A DNA stretch of 64,000 bases, from the NCBI GenBank assembly GCA_023957315.1, contig JAMLHE010000017.1, positions 1 through 64,000 on the forward strand. Direction: 5' to 3'. The stretch comes from Candidatus Kapaibacterium sp. (GTDB lineage: Bacteria > Bacteroidota > Ignavibacteria > Kapaibacteriales > UBA2268). This document shows, piece after piece, positions 56,014-64,000 of the stretch. Within the stretch, counting starts at the first letter, position 1, and every line of letters begins with the position of its first letter. The position numbers and the translations under genes were made by a program. Below the pieces are notes generated by a model that was given only the letters and a program-made list of their open reading frames with translations, did no database searches and was not told the origin of the DNA.

Positions 56014-58176
56014 TTATTTTTTGAATGCCTGTATGCTTTTGACTTGCTTTATTCCGTGGCAATCGGAACAAAGTCTGTTCTCGATGTTGAGGTTTTCGCC
56101 ACCGGGGTGCTTAAATTCCAAGTCTAAACCGCGTTTTTCTTCAGTCTGTCCGGGCGCTTTTTGCGAAATAATTGTATGGCAAACATTGCAATCGTGGCTT
56201 ACTACTTTTCCGTCGATAGATTTATGTTTACCGCCGTGGCATCTGAAGCAGCCATCGGAATACATATGCCCCAAATTATTAGGGAAACGTTTCCAATTTG
56301 TATGCATTTCGGGGAAATAATTACGCAAATAAATTGTGTTAATGTGATGAATTGACTGCTGAATCTGATGTTTTTTCTCTTTCGCTATTTGTGGGTAATA
56401 TTTATTATAGAAATTATTTATATAATTACTAATTTCAGCCAAAGAATTTTCGCGATTAATCGAATAAGATTCGAGTATTTGGACGGAGAGATTTTTGATA
56501 AATGGCAAGGAATTGTCAATTTTGTTGTTCGACATATATGTATTGACTTCCTTGTAAGGAATCTTGTAAATGTGCGCCGGGCGGTTGTGACAATCAATAC
56601 AATCCATTTTCCGTAAATTGTCAGGCTTAAGCATATCCGGTGTTATTTCGTCGTCCTCTCGGATATAAATAGTCGTATCACCTGTCAATTTTGAAATCAC
56701 TCGTACCCAAGGAATATCTTGGCGTTCGTAGTCATTTGCAATATAATGAATCTCATTAGCGAGATTCATATGCCAATGAATCCCGGATTGCCTACCGCTT
56801 TCTGGAGTACCACCACCGGTTTTGACCAACATAGTCAACATCGTTTCGGAATTTACTTCGTCCGATTGGAAAAAATCGTAAACTATTTTCTTTTCGCTAT
56901 TGAAATTTGCGGGCCAATGGCATTGCTCACAAGTCTCTTGGGCAGGGCGTAAATGAGCTACAGGCACTTGTATAGGTTTTGAATATAAATCAAATAGAAC
57001 TGAAATCAGCTGCCAACTACCGGATAACTTAGATTTGACAAACCAATCTGCACCCGAGCCAATGTGGCATTTGACGCATCCCACATTTGAGTGCGGAGAA
57101 TCCTGATATGCCAAATATTCAGGGTGCATAACCTGATGACATGCCTCGCCACAGAACTCATCAGATTCCGTATATTCGTAAGCCTTAAATGAGCCGAATA
57201 CTGTGAATAACAACAAAATCACCCCAATAATTGACATAAATGCTATAATTCTTTGTGTTTTAGGATTATTTAAATCTATTATTGGAAATGGTTTATCTTT
57301 CTTTTGAGCCAGAAATCGTTTTTTACTTTCCCATAAAGCACCGAGAAATATCAATACTATGCCGAGACCAAGAATTCCGGGCAAGAAAATGAAAGTTATA
57401 ATGCCGATATATGGATTGTCAAATCCGGCAATTATATCAACAAATAAAAGTCCGATAATTACTACAAATGCCATTAATGCCAATAAAGAGCCGAGCATAG
57501 TAAGCGGATTATAAAATGATGTCGGGAAGAACTTCTTTTGCTTTACTAAATCCGACGGTAATACCGGCTCCGGCAATTTTTCTTCGTATTCGAGGCTACC
57601 GCTTACAATAGCTTTGTAAAATTGACCAACTGTCTTGCCTGTTGTGCCCAAATATAAGTGCAAAAGGAAAAATGCAGTCAGGAAAAATCCCATTATCGTA
57701 TGAAGAAGCGTTATAACCCATACACCTGAGGTGCCAAAAATTTTATCGGGCATCAGATTTGGAATCAAAATAATTAATCCTGTAATAATTATACACGGAA
57801 TAATCACATACATTATTTTCAAATATAATAATTGTTTGAAAACACCAAATTTATTTATAGTCGGGTCATACGCCAATTCTTGCTGAATAAATATATTCCA
57901 AAAATAATATTTTAATTCTGCAAAAATTTTCTTTACAATTCCTTTTTGAATTTTGAAATAGTGTTTTGCATTCCCTGTTGCGAAATTCATCACGAAGAAT
58001 AGAATATAAAGAGCCGTCATCGTGATACCGGAATAAATATGCATTGGCAATGATGTGCCGACAGGTACAATCCCGAAATGCATACCAACTCCGGAAATCA
58101 AAAGAAGAAGAAACAAAATACCTTGCAAAATATGCCAAATTCTAATCCAAATCGGGTATAGTTCTAACTTTTTCAT
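56014..58176 (-). CDS. Membrane cytochrome b fused to a 7-heme NapC/NirT-type cytochrome c
   Basis: About 720 aa. The first 190 residues are a cytochrome-b561-like four-helix domain with candidate heme-b His ligands at about 15, 33, 46, 159 and 173 (IRIWHILQG, GMHFG, LLHTIMG, FLLHLYLG). Three more helices follow. A NapC/NirT-like domain begins at about 340 with FCGEACHQVMHPEYLAYQDS and GCVKCHIGSGADWFVKSKLS. There are seven heme sites: one CxxxCH (CGEACH) and six CxxCH (CVKCH, CEQCH, CIDCH, CFRCH, CNVCH, CSDCH). NapC-type proteins take electrons from quinol to periplasmic acceptors; Geobacter ImcH is a seven-heme member. ATG 58176 has GGAG upstream and overlaps the 13-heme gene's stop (ATGA). 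Acceptor unknown. Confidence 0.85.
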   Translation of the reverse strand: MKKLELYPIWIRIWHILQGILFLLLLISGVGMHFGIVPVGTSLPMHIYSGITMTALYILFFVMNFATGNAKHYFKIQKGIVKKIFAELKYYFWNIFIQQELAYDPTINKFGVFKQLLYLKIMYVIIPCIIITGLIILIPNLMPDKIFGTSGVWVITLLHTIMGFFLTAFFLLHLYLGTTGKTVGQFYKAIVSGSLEYEEKLPEPVLPSDLVKQKKFFPTSFYNPLTMLGSLLALMAFVVIIGLLFVDIIAGFDNPYIGIITFIFLPGILGLGIVLIFLGALWESKKRFLAQKKDKPFPIIDLNNPKTQRIIAFMSIIGVILLLFTVFGSFKAYEYTESDEFCGEACHQVMHPEYLAYQDSPHSNVGCVKCHIGSGADWFVKSKLSGSWQLISVLFDLYSKPIQVPVAHLRPAQETCEQCHWPANFNSEKKIVYDFFQSDEVNSETMLTMLVKTGGGTPESGRQSGIHWHMNLANEIHYIANDYERQDIPWVRVISKLTGDTTIYIREDDEITPDMLKPDNLRKMDCIDCHNRPAHIYKIPYKEVNTYMSNNKIDNSLPFIKNLSVQILESYSINRENSLAEISNYINNFYNKYYPQIAKEKKHQIQQSIHHINTIYLRNYFPEMHTNWKRFPNNLGHMYSDGCFRCHGGKHKSIDGKVVSHDCNVCHTIISQKAPGQTEEKRGLDLEFKHPGGENLNIENRLCSDCHGIKQVKSIQAFKK

Positions 58177-59603
58177 TTTGACTCCTTTTTGCTTCTGAAA
58201 TACCATCTAATATAAGCATGAGCGAGTAAACCAATAAATACGCCACCCAGAAGTATAAAACTCAGATTATCAAGAATTAGACTACGAGACAAGCCGACGT
58301 AACTGCCACCACCTATTGTGCCGTCAATTATTCCGGATTCTCCGGTTTTGCTTGTTTTGTAATAATTTGCCAATTTCGACTTCAAATTCCTGTCTTGCTC
58401 GTGGCATGGATTGCACGTTTTTACACTTTTTTCCAAAGGCAATATATTATGCGATAAATAAGGCACAGTATAACTCGAATGACAATCGAAACAAGTTACT
58501 GCGGCAAAGTGGCTTTCGAGTTCCGGCAACCACGAATGTGATTCCAATAATGATTTGATATTGCTTTTGCTCATTAAATCAGTATCGCCATGGCAAGTAA
58601 CGCAATAAATCATTTTGCTGTCTATGGCAAATTGTTTGTTCAATTTATTGCTTTTGAAAATCGCATCAGCAACTTGGGGAACCCTCTTCAAATCATGCTC
58701 GAAATGACAGCTGACACAAGATGCAGCATCCATGTTGCCTTTGATTTGAGCTAAGCCGTGAATACTGTTTTGATATTCTTGAGCAATATGAACGTGGCAT
58801 TTTCCACACGCTGAAAAAGAATTTTTGACACTGAGACGAGCTTCAAAATCCTCATTTTTCTTAATATTATGAAATCCGTGGCAATCTGTACATACTGCAG
58901 CGTGCTCTTTGCCCTCGGCTTTCAGTTGGAAATGCCTCGAATTAGAATTTGTAATCGTTTTAATAACTGATGGATTTTTTGTGTCATGACTATGGCAATC
59001 TGTACAAACTTGATTTTGGTTAGCTTTTCGCTGAGTATAATTTCCAATCCAGCCCTTAGTGATGGGTTTACTATGGCAATAAATGCAATCGGGAGCATTT
59101 TCGTCCGAGATGCTCAATAAGGCTTTGTAATGCTCCGATTTCATATATTCGTCAACCACATCTTGATGGCAAGTGCCGCATTGATTAAGAGAATGAATGC
59201 CGGAAACCTTGCTGCCTTTGCCCTTTGCCGGAGTTGTGTAATGGTAGCCATGACATTTTTTGCAGTCGTTTTGCAAAGGAGCATCTGCCATCCATGGGTG
59301 GAAAGTGTGCTTTTTTTCAACTCCTTGATGACAGGAGTTGCAATCAATTCGCCCAATATTTTCTTTATGCGGGATATCATAAGGGTCGAATCCCTTGTGA
59401 CAATCTATACATTTCACATTTTTATGAGCAGAAAAGATAAACTTTGAATTATCCACCCATAGAGAGATTTTTGAACGCCCCTTTTCCATATACATATCGG
59501 GGTCAGAATGACACATCATGCAATCATCGTTCTCTATCGAACTGAGAGTCCCATAATTGGTGATTATCAACATGAATGTAACAACAAAGTATAATATTTT
59601 CAT
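58173..59603 (-). CDS. 13-heme membrane-anchored cytochrome c
   Basis: A 476-aa periplasmic multiheme protein with a signal peptide (KILYFVVTFMLIITNYGTLS), 13 CxxCH heme motifs spread over about residues 28-401, and a single C-terminal membrane helix (about 447-465) before a basic tail (YFRSKKESK). The N-terminal third (DDCMMCHSDPDMY, CIDCHKGFDPYDIPHKE) is clearly related to that of the 19-heme protein upstream, so the two share ancestry. The fold type (cytochrome c3-like or octaheme-derived) cannot be settled by eye. It is the middle gene of the cluster and is coupled to the cytochrome b-NapC fusion by a four-base overlap. Probably an electron relay. Confidence 0.87.
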   Translation of the reverse strand: MKILYFVVTFMLIITNYGTLSSIENDDCMMCHSDPDMYMEKGRSKISLWVDNSKFIFSAHKNVKCIDCHKGFDPYDIPHKENIGRIDCNSCHQGVEKKHTFHPWMADAPLQNDCKKCHGYHYTTPAKGKGSKVSGIHSLNQCGTCHQDVVDEYMKSEHYKALLSISDENAPDCIYCHSKPITKGWIGNYTQRKANQNQVCTDCHSHDTKNPSVIKTITNSNSRHFQLKAEGKEHAAVCTDCHGFHNIKKNEDFEARLSVKNSFSACGKCHVHIAQEYQNSIHGLAQIKGNMDAASCVSCHFEHDLKRVPQVADAIFKSNKLNKQFAIDSKMIYCVTCHGDTDLMSKSNIKSLLESHSWLPELESHFAAVTCFDCHSSYTVPYLSHNILPLEKSVKTCNPCHEQDRNLKSKLANYYKTSKTGESGIIDGTIGGGSYVGLSRSLILDNLSFILLGGVFIGLLAHAYIRWYFRSKKESK

Positions 59604-59750
59604 ATATTAGCACTCTTAATTTGTAAGCAATTATCAATTTCCAACATGACACTAAACCATAATTCAAATTACACAAAATATCTTAATTTACCAAATAGAA
59701 TCGATGTGATGAGATAACGATAGATAGGATTTTATCATTCTTTACGTAAT

Positions 59751-59783
59751 ATTCATCCGATGACTCTAAGTCATCGGATGAAT
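59751..59783. repeat. Perfect 15-bp palindrome between cytochrome genes
   Basis: ATTCATCCGATGACT (59751-59765) and AGTCATCGGATGAAT (59769-59783) pair without mismatch across a 3-nt loop. It lies 14 nt past the stop of the 19-heme gene on the minus strand. It has no T-run there, so it resembles the other intergenic palindromes, but it could also stabilise or attenuate the transcript. Confidence 0.75.
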
Positions 59784-59797
59784 TGATAATAAGCTAT

Positions 59798-62629
59798 TTA
59801 AAAATTGATGCTAATAATCGAATAAATTATTAAAAATACAATTAATAATCCGGTCAATAAAGCTGCCCACCCAAAGATTGAATGAACTTTCTTTTGGGTC
59901 GGAGTGGGTGCGTCAACGTATAGTTCTTCCAATTTTCCTTCTTCGACTAATTTTTCATATTCTGCGGGTCTGTCGAATTTGAATTCTTCTACATCGTAAC
60001 TGCCTGAGAAAATTACTGTATCCATAGGGAATTTTTCCGGGCGGAAGTGCGTATTGAAGAAATGTATCGTGAATATAAATCCGGCTGCAAGCAATGCCTC
60101 GTCACTGTGAATAATAGTAGCAACGTTAATGAATTGTCCGGACATAAATTTGGTGAAAAATTCAGGTATCCAGAGCATAAGCCCTGTTGAGCCAATTACG
60201 AAAATACCCCAAAATACCGCAAAATAGTCGAATTTTTCCCAGTATGTCCATCTTCCATATTGCGGGCGCGGTCCTTTGTTGAAAAACCATTTCATCGAGC
60301 CGACCAAATCTTCCCAATCTTTTTTATTCGGTAAAAGTGAATCGGGTCCCAAAAGCATTTCTTTCCATGAGCTAAATTCTTTACGTTTGTTGAATATTAA
60401 ATCGAAAATATGAGTAAAGAATACACCGAACAATATTATTGCCGCAAAGCGATGGAAGAAACCGGCAACTTCGACACCACCAAGCATCTTGACGCTGAAT
60501 TGTGCCCACCAAGCATAGGAGAACTTTAGCATCATACCTGTGGCAGCAAGTGTCAAAAAGCATAGTATCATCGTGACGTGCAAAATTCTATTCAAAGGTG
60601 TGAATCTCCTAACTCGTTTGCCCGAATGACCCGCTGCTTTGAGTGCCATGATTTCTTTTCGCATCTTTAATGATTTTGGCAACCACAATAACGTGTGCAA
60701 CCATGAAACCAGAAATGTGCCGAGAAGAAGTATTGTCATACCCCAAAATGTGATGAAAAGCAGAGGATATTTTTCGGGGTCGTGATGAGTTGCATGTGTC
60801 AAATAGCGAGTGAATCCTTTGTTTGCCGCCGGGTGACATTTTGCACAGGTTTCGACAATGTTGTCACGTGAAAGTGTCGAATTCGCGTGTGATGTTGGTA
60901 ATATCATATGGGCGCTATGGCAATCTTGGCATTTAGCAGCTTTGCCCGAACCAAGCAGCGACGCTTTTCCGTGATAGGTATCGAAATATAAATTAGTAAT
61001 TTTCTCATGGCATTTGCCGCAAGTATTCAACATGGACAATCTAAACTCATCTTTCGATGGGTCAACTACAGAGTGAGCTACATGACAAGTGTTGCAATTA
61101 GGCAGTTCATCATTCGATTTTGATACCAAAGGCGAATGGATACTTTTATCAAATTGAGTCTGAATTCCCCAATGACATTTGCCGCAAGTATGGCTTATAT
61201 TGTCCTTGTGAGTTGAGGATACGGGATTTTCATGATTTGCTTCTAAATGCGCAGAGTGACAATCCGAACAATTTGCCGTTACTTTGAGCCTCCCTGATTT
61301 CAAGCCCTGCCCGTGAATACTCTCGGAATAAGTTTCGGTAAGATGCTGTACTTTGCCTTCCATTCTGACCGCTGCTTGATGTCCGTCTTGGTGACATTCT
61401 GAGCATAGGTTAGGAATATTTATAGCAAATGTTTTAGACATTGGATTAATTTTAGGGAGAACTTCATGGTCATTGTGGCACGTGACACAAGTTGGAGCAT
61501 CTTTTTCACCAGTCAAGAATAGCTTCCCATGGCTACTTTTCATATAATTATTGTTTACATTGTCATGGCAACTTCCGCAATTCACTTTTGTGGTAATAGT
61601 TTCGCAAGAACGAATTTTCGATGGTCGAACTTCAATGTGGCATTTACTGCAAGCAAGGTCTGAATGTACCGAATGGTCTAATTTTGTCAAATCAACATAC
61701 AAAGAGCGCCCATCTGTAGTTGATTTAATATTTTTATCCTGATGGCAATTCAGGCATTCTTTTTTTGCTAAACCTACATCATAAAATGACTTACGCACTT
61801 TATGCGGTTGGTGGCAGTCAACGCACGCCGGCAATATATGAGCTTCTTTTTCCCATAATTCGCCATCAATAATTTTCTTGTGAACATCCTCAATTCGAGC
61901 GTGGCATTGAGCACACGTAGCGGCAATATTATTCCGTGCAATCGAAGACCTCTTGTCAGTATGGGGCAAAATTGCATGTGCTGTATGGCATGAAACGCAT
62001 GTTGCGGTCACAACCAAGCCCCGTTTGAAAAGACCTTCGCCATGAATACTCTCAGAATAGTTTTCTAAGATATGCGATTGGGGAATATTCCTTGCTGTTT
62101 GTACAGGTGAGCCTTCTTGGTGGCACTTCCCACACATGAATGGTATTTTGAGCGGTTGCACGGGCGATTTTTCGTGTTTAGCATCAACAATTTGGTGACT
62201 TCCGTGGCAGAACTGACAATTGGGTGCTAAAGGGTCGCCCTTTTTGAGAGCAACACCGTGAAAGCTCATGTCGAAATCCTTTTGCTCCTTAGTGTGGCAT
62301 TTGCCACAGGTAGCAGGTTTCAATTCATCCTCGTGAGGCAAATCCACACCTGCTAAATCTGTATGGCAATCAATGCACTTGACTTCAGCATGAACTGAGC
62401 CCAGAACGTGATTGGGATTGACATACATCGAAATACTCTTGCCCTTGCGGGTACCTTTCAAATCTTTGTCGTCATGACACATCATGCAATCGTCGTTCTC
62501 TTCGGGCATTGAAACTTGTACCGCAGAGTTGAGTGTTGTGAATGTCAAGTAGGCTATGAGAGCAAAAACCAAGCTATATGTTATGGTTACTGCTTTCCCT
62601 CTATCTTTAAAATGACTTATTATGTTCAT
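59798..62629 (-). CDS. 19-heme cytochrome c fused to a cytochrome b membrane domain
   Basis: A 943-aa protein. An N-terminal hydrophobic segment (about residues 14-36) serves as signal or anchor. There are 19 CxxCH heme motifs over about residues 48-600, several in repeated blocks such as YSESIHGEG...CVSCHTAHA and YSESIHGQG...CSDCHSAHL. A helix lies at about 620-645, then a cytochrome-b domain like the gamma subunit of formate dehydrogenase (about 675-865), with His in RILHVTMIL, FFHRFAAII, FFTHIFDLI, IIHSDEALL and FTIHFFNTHF. A last helix ends the protein. The b domain can exchange electrons with quinones; the c domain passes them on in the periplasm. The layout recalls Geobacter CbcL, though with more hemes. 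First gene of the three-gene cluster. Confidence 0.88.
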   Translation of the reverse strand: MNIISHFKDRGKAVTITYSLVFALIAYLTFTTLNSAVQVSMPEENDDCMMCHDDKDLKGTRKGKSISMYVNPNHVLGSVHAEVKCIDCHTDLAGVDLPHEDELKPATCGKCHTKEQKDFDMSFHGVALKKGDPLAPNCQFCHGSHQIVDAKHEKSPVQPLKIPFMCGKCHQEGSPVQTARNIPQSHILENYSESIHGEGLFKRGLVVTATCVSCHTAHAILPHTDKRSSIARNNIAATCAQCHARIEDVHKKIIDGELWEKEAHILPACVDCHQPHKVRKSFYDVGLAKKECLNCHQDKNIKSTTDGRSLYVDLTKLDHSVHSDLACSKCHIEVRPSKIRSCETITTKVNCGSCHDNVNNNYMKSSHGKLFLTGEKDAPTCVTCHNDHEVLPKINPMSKTFAINIPNLCSECHQDGHQAAVRMEGKVQHLTETYSESIHGQGLKSGRLKVTANCSDCHSAHLEANHENPVSSTHKDNISHTCGKCHWGIQTQFDKSIHSPLVSKSNDELPNCNTCHVAHSVVDPSKDEFRLSMLNTCGKCHEKITNLYFDTYHGKASLLGSGKAAKCQDCHSAHMILPTSHANSTLSRDNIVETCAKCHPAANKGFTRYLTHATHHDPEKYPLLFITFWGMTILLLGTFLVSWLHTLLWLPKSLKMRKEIMALKAAGHSGKRVRRFTPLNRILHVTMILCFLTLAATGMMLKFSYAWWAQFSVKMLGGVEVAGFFHRFAAIILFGVFFTHIFDLIFNKRKEFSSWKEMLLGPDSLLPNKKDWEDLVGSMKWFFNKGPRPQYGRWTYWEKFDYFAVFWGIFVIGSTGLMLWIPEFFTKFMSGQFINVATIIHSDEALLAAGFIFTIHFFNTHFRPEKFPMDTVIFSGSYDVEEFKFDRPAEYEKLVEEGKLEELYVDAPTPTQKKVHSIFGWAALLTGLLIVFLIIYSIISINF

Positions 62630-62914
62630 ATTAAAATAATTATTTTATTTTTACAATCAATACATATGTGAAATTAAGTATTATTTTTTATTCACACAAG
62701 GAAATGAATATAATCATAAAATATTTTTTTCATTTTGTCACAATTGTAACATATTGAATTGTATGTACATTCGTTTTGCATTATTATGTCAATATTTTGG
62801 CTATAAATATTTCTTCTCGTATTGAAAATTTTTTTCACGATAAACAAAAGCTGAATTCGTTCGTTACTTTCATTTGAATTGTTGTGAGTGTCGGTTGATT
62901 AATTAGGAAAATGT
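62630..62914. other. AT-rich divergent intergenic region
   Basis: About 285 bases between the leftward cytochrome cluster and a rightward secreted-protein gene. It must contain the promoters of both, but no site clearly fits the consensus. No RNA gene or repeat seen. Confidence 0.4.
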
Positions 62915-63826
62915 ATGAAGTTATTAGTTATACTGCCTTTTTTGTATCTTAGTTTCATATTCGTCCCATCTATATTTGGTCAAGATTTGCCTTGTTTGAC
63001 GGATTTTATCGGAACTCATTATGAGACTGATGTTAATGCATCCAATCCGCCCTATTCGGCTGATATGCCTGAATCTGTCGCAATAGCATACCGATTCTTG
63101 GATAGTTTGACTAAAAGCTCTAACATTGATGAATTTTATGGCAGATTATGGCGCCAAGACTATAATGACACACTCCTAACCGTGATGAAATATTTGTATA
63201 AAACTATTGAATATAGTCCGGAAATATTTCTCAATTACCTTATTTATGGCGAATTGAACAAGCAATCTGTGATGGACTATTATTTTGCGTTCGTCGAACA
63301 AATAAGGAGAGCATCGCCCACCCCAATCCTTGATGCATCATTGACATCATCATACTTAGTTGCACGAGTGACAGTTAATTCGATTCTGATGCGAGCCACA
63401 TCATACAAAGTCCAATCCAAAACAGTAAGAGAAGTAATAGCGACGGTTGACACGATTTTCAAAGGGAAACAGCTTTTGACATGTGGCGATGAAGGCTCAA
63501 ATACTGCACAAACATTAAATTGCTTGAAATTTGACTATGTCAAGGAATGGTTTGAAGATAAAAATCCCAATTTTGAGATGGAACTAAACAAATCCTACCT
63601 CATTTTCTTCGAATACAGAATGATATGCATAACGGAAGCCTCGACATTTTTCAGTTTGTTGCCCCTCAGCACGGCAGGTTCGGCAGTAAGGTCCATATAT
63701 CCAATCGAGAATGACAATCTGATTGACGAACATAATGAGCTTGGCTTTGGCACTTCCGTACCAATTAATACTGTGATAGATGGCATTAATTCCCGAATAA
63801 AAGCGATTAAAAACTATAAGCCTTGA
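62915..63826 (+). CDS. Unrecognised secreted protein
   Basis: A 303-aa protein with a signal peptide (KLLVILPFLYLSFIFVPSIFG, ending Q). The mature part is mostly helical with a few Cys (DLPCLTDFIG, LLTCGDEG, QTLNCLKFDY). The last third has a weakly hydrophobic stretch (ASTFFSLLPLSTAGSA). No family recognised. ATG 62915 has AGGAAA upstream. It is divergent from the cytochrome cluster, so a shared control region is possible, but nothing in its sequence links it to electron transfer (no heme or metal motif). Confidence 0.65.
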   Translation: MKLLVILPFLYLSFIFVPSIFGQDLPCLTDFIGTHYETDVNASNPPYSADMPESVAIAYRFLDSLTKSSNIDEFYGRLWRQDYNDTLLTVMKYLYKTIEYSPEIFLNYLIYGELNKQSVMDYYFAFVEQIRRASPTPILDASLTSSYLVARVTVNSILMRATSYKVQSKTVREVIATVDTIFKGKQLLTCGDEGSNTAQTLNCLKFDYVKEWFEDKNPNFEMELNKSYLIFFEYRMICITEASTFFSLLPLSTAGSAVRSIYPIENDNLIDEHNELGFGTSVPINTVIDGINSRIKAIKNYKP

Positions 63827-64000
63827 GGTGGAGATAGAAAATTTCTCTAAAATTGCACCCTTTTTTGAATATTTAAACACTTACCCACAGAATATAAAAA
63901 AGGATTGAAAACTGAATGATTTAAAAGCACATTTTACCGAATGTTATCGTCGGAATAAAGATAGTCTGTGGAGATATTGTCTCTTCATGACAAGAAATAC
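63827..64000. other. Non-coding right edge
   Basis: The last 174 bases hold no recognisable gene, RNA or hairpin; a gene may start beyond the edge. Confidence 0.4.

Overview
The window looks like an AT-rich chromosomal segment of a Gram-negative member of the Bacteroidota/Chlorobiota side of the FCB group, most likely a Kapabacteria- or Ignavibacteria-like lineage. Supporting signs are a complete SprA (outer-membrane translocon of the type IX secretion system, T9SS), large secreted proteins ending in type A T9SS sorting domains, many outer-membrane beta-barrels, and several upstream sites of the form TTTG-N19..21-TAnnTTTG, which is the Bacteroidota housekeeping promoter. The lineage is inferred from gene content. 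No rRNA, tRNA, CRISPR array, prophage or transposase gene was seen.

1-18.2 kb: two same-strand copies of a very similar secreted GEVED-domain protein bracket the segment. One is cut by the left edge and the other is 1913 aa. Between them lie a DUF302 gene, rpsF-rplI (without the usual rpsR or ssb), a four-domain ribosomal S1 gene, a FlgD-like secreted protein, and a minus-strand set of two small outer-membrane proteins, an OmpA-like protein and a 1202-aa T9SS cargo protein.

18.4-36.1 kb: mostly housekeeping. It holds a divergent aspartokinase, an LptF/G permease, secG, a complete seven-gene Mrp Na+/H+ antiporter operon (A to G), asd, a YmdB-type phosphodiesterase, two glycosyltransferases, a methyltransferase, an unrecognised 79-aa protein, a dihydroorotate dehydrogenase with Cys in the catalytic loop, an enoyl-CoA hydratase followed directly by a PIN-domain gene, an NlpC/P60 lipoprotein and a CoA-binding protein.

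36.4-55.6 kb: sprA, asnS and glyA, then an unrecognised secreted protein bracketed by two clusters of palindromic repeats, mscL, hslO, a VIT-VWA protein, a beta-barrel and a BNR-repeat T9SS cargo.

55.6-64 kb: a minus-strand cluster of three membrane-attached multiheme cytochromes with 19, 13 and 7 heme motifs. The first and third are fused to cytochrome-b-type membrane domains. The arrangement reads as a quinone-linked electron conduit and is the most interesting system in the window. A divergent unrecognised secreted protein follows.

Together the genes describe a cell that exports large surface proteins through T9SS, keeps an Mrp antiporter for ion homeostasis, and moves electrons between the quinone pool and the periplasm through large multiheme cytochromes.
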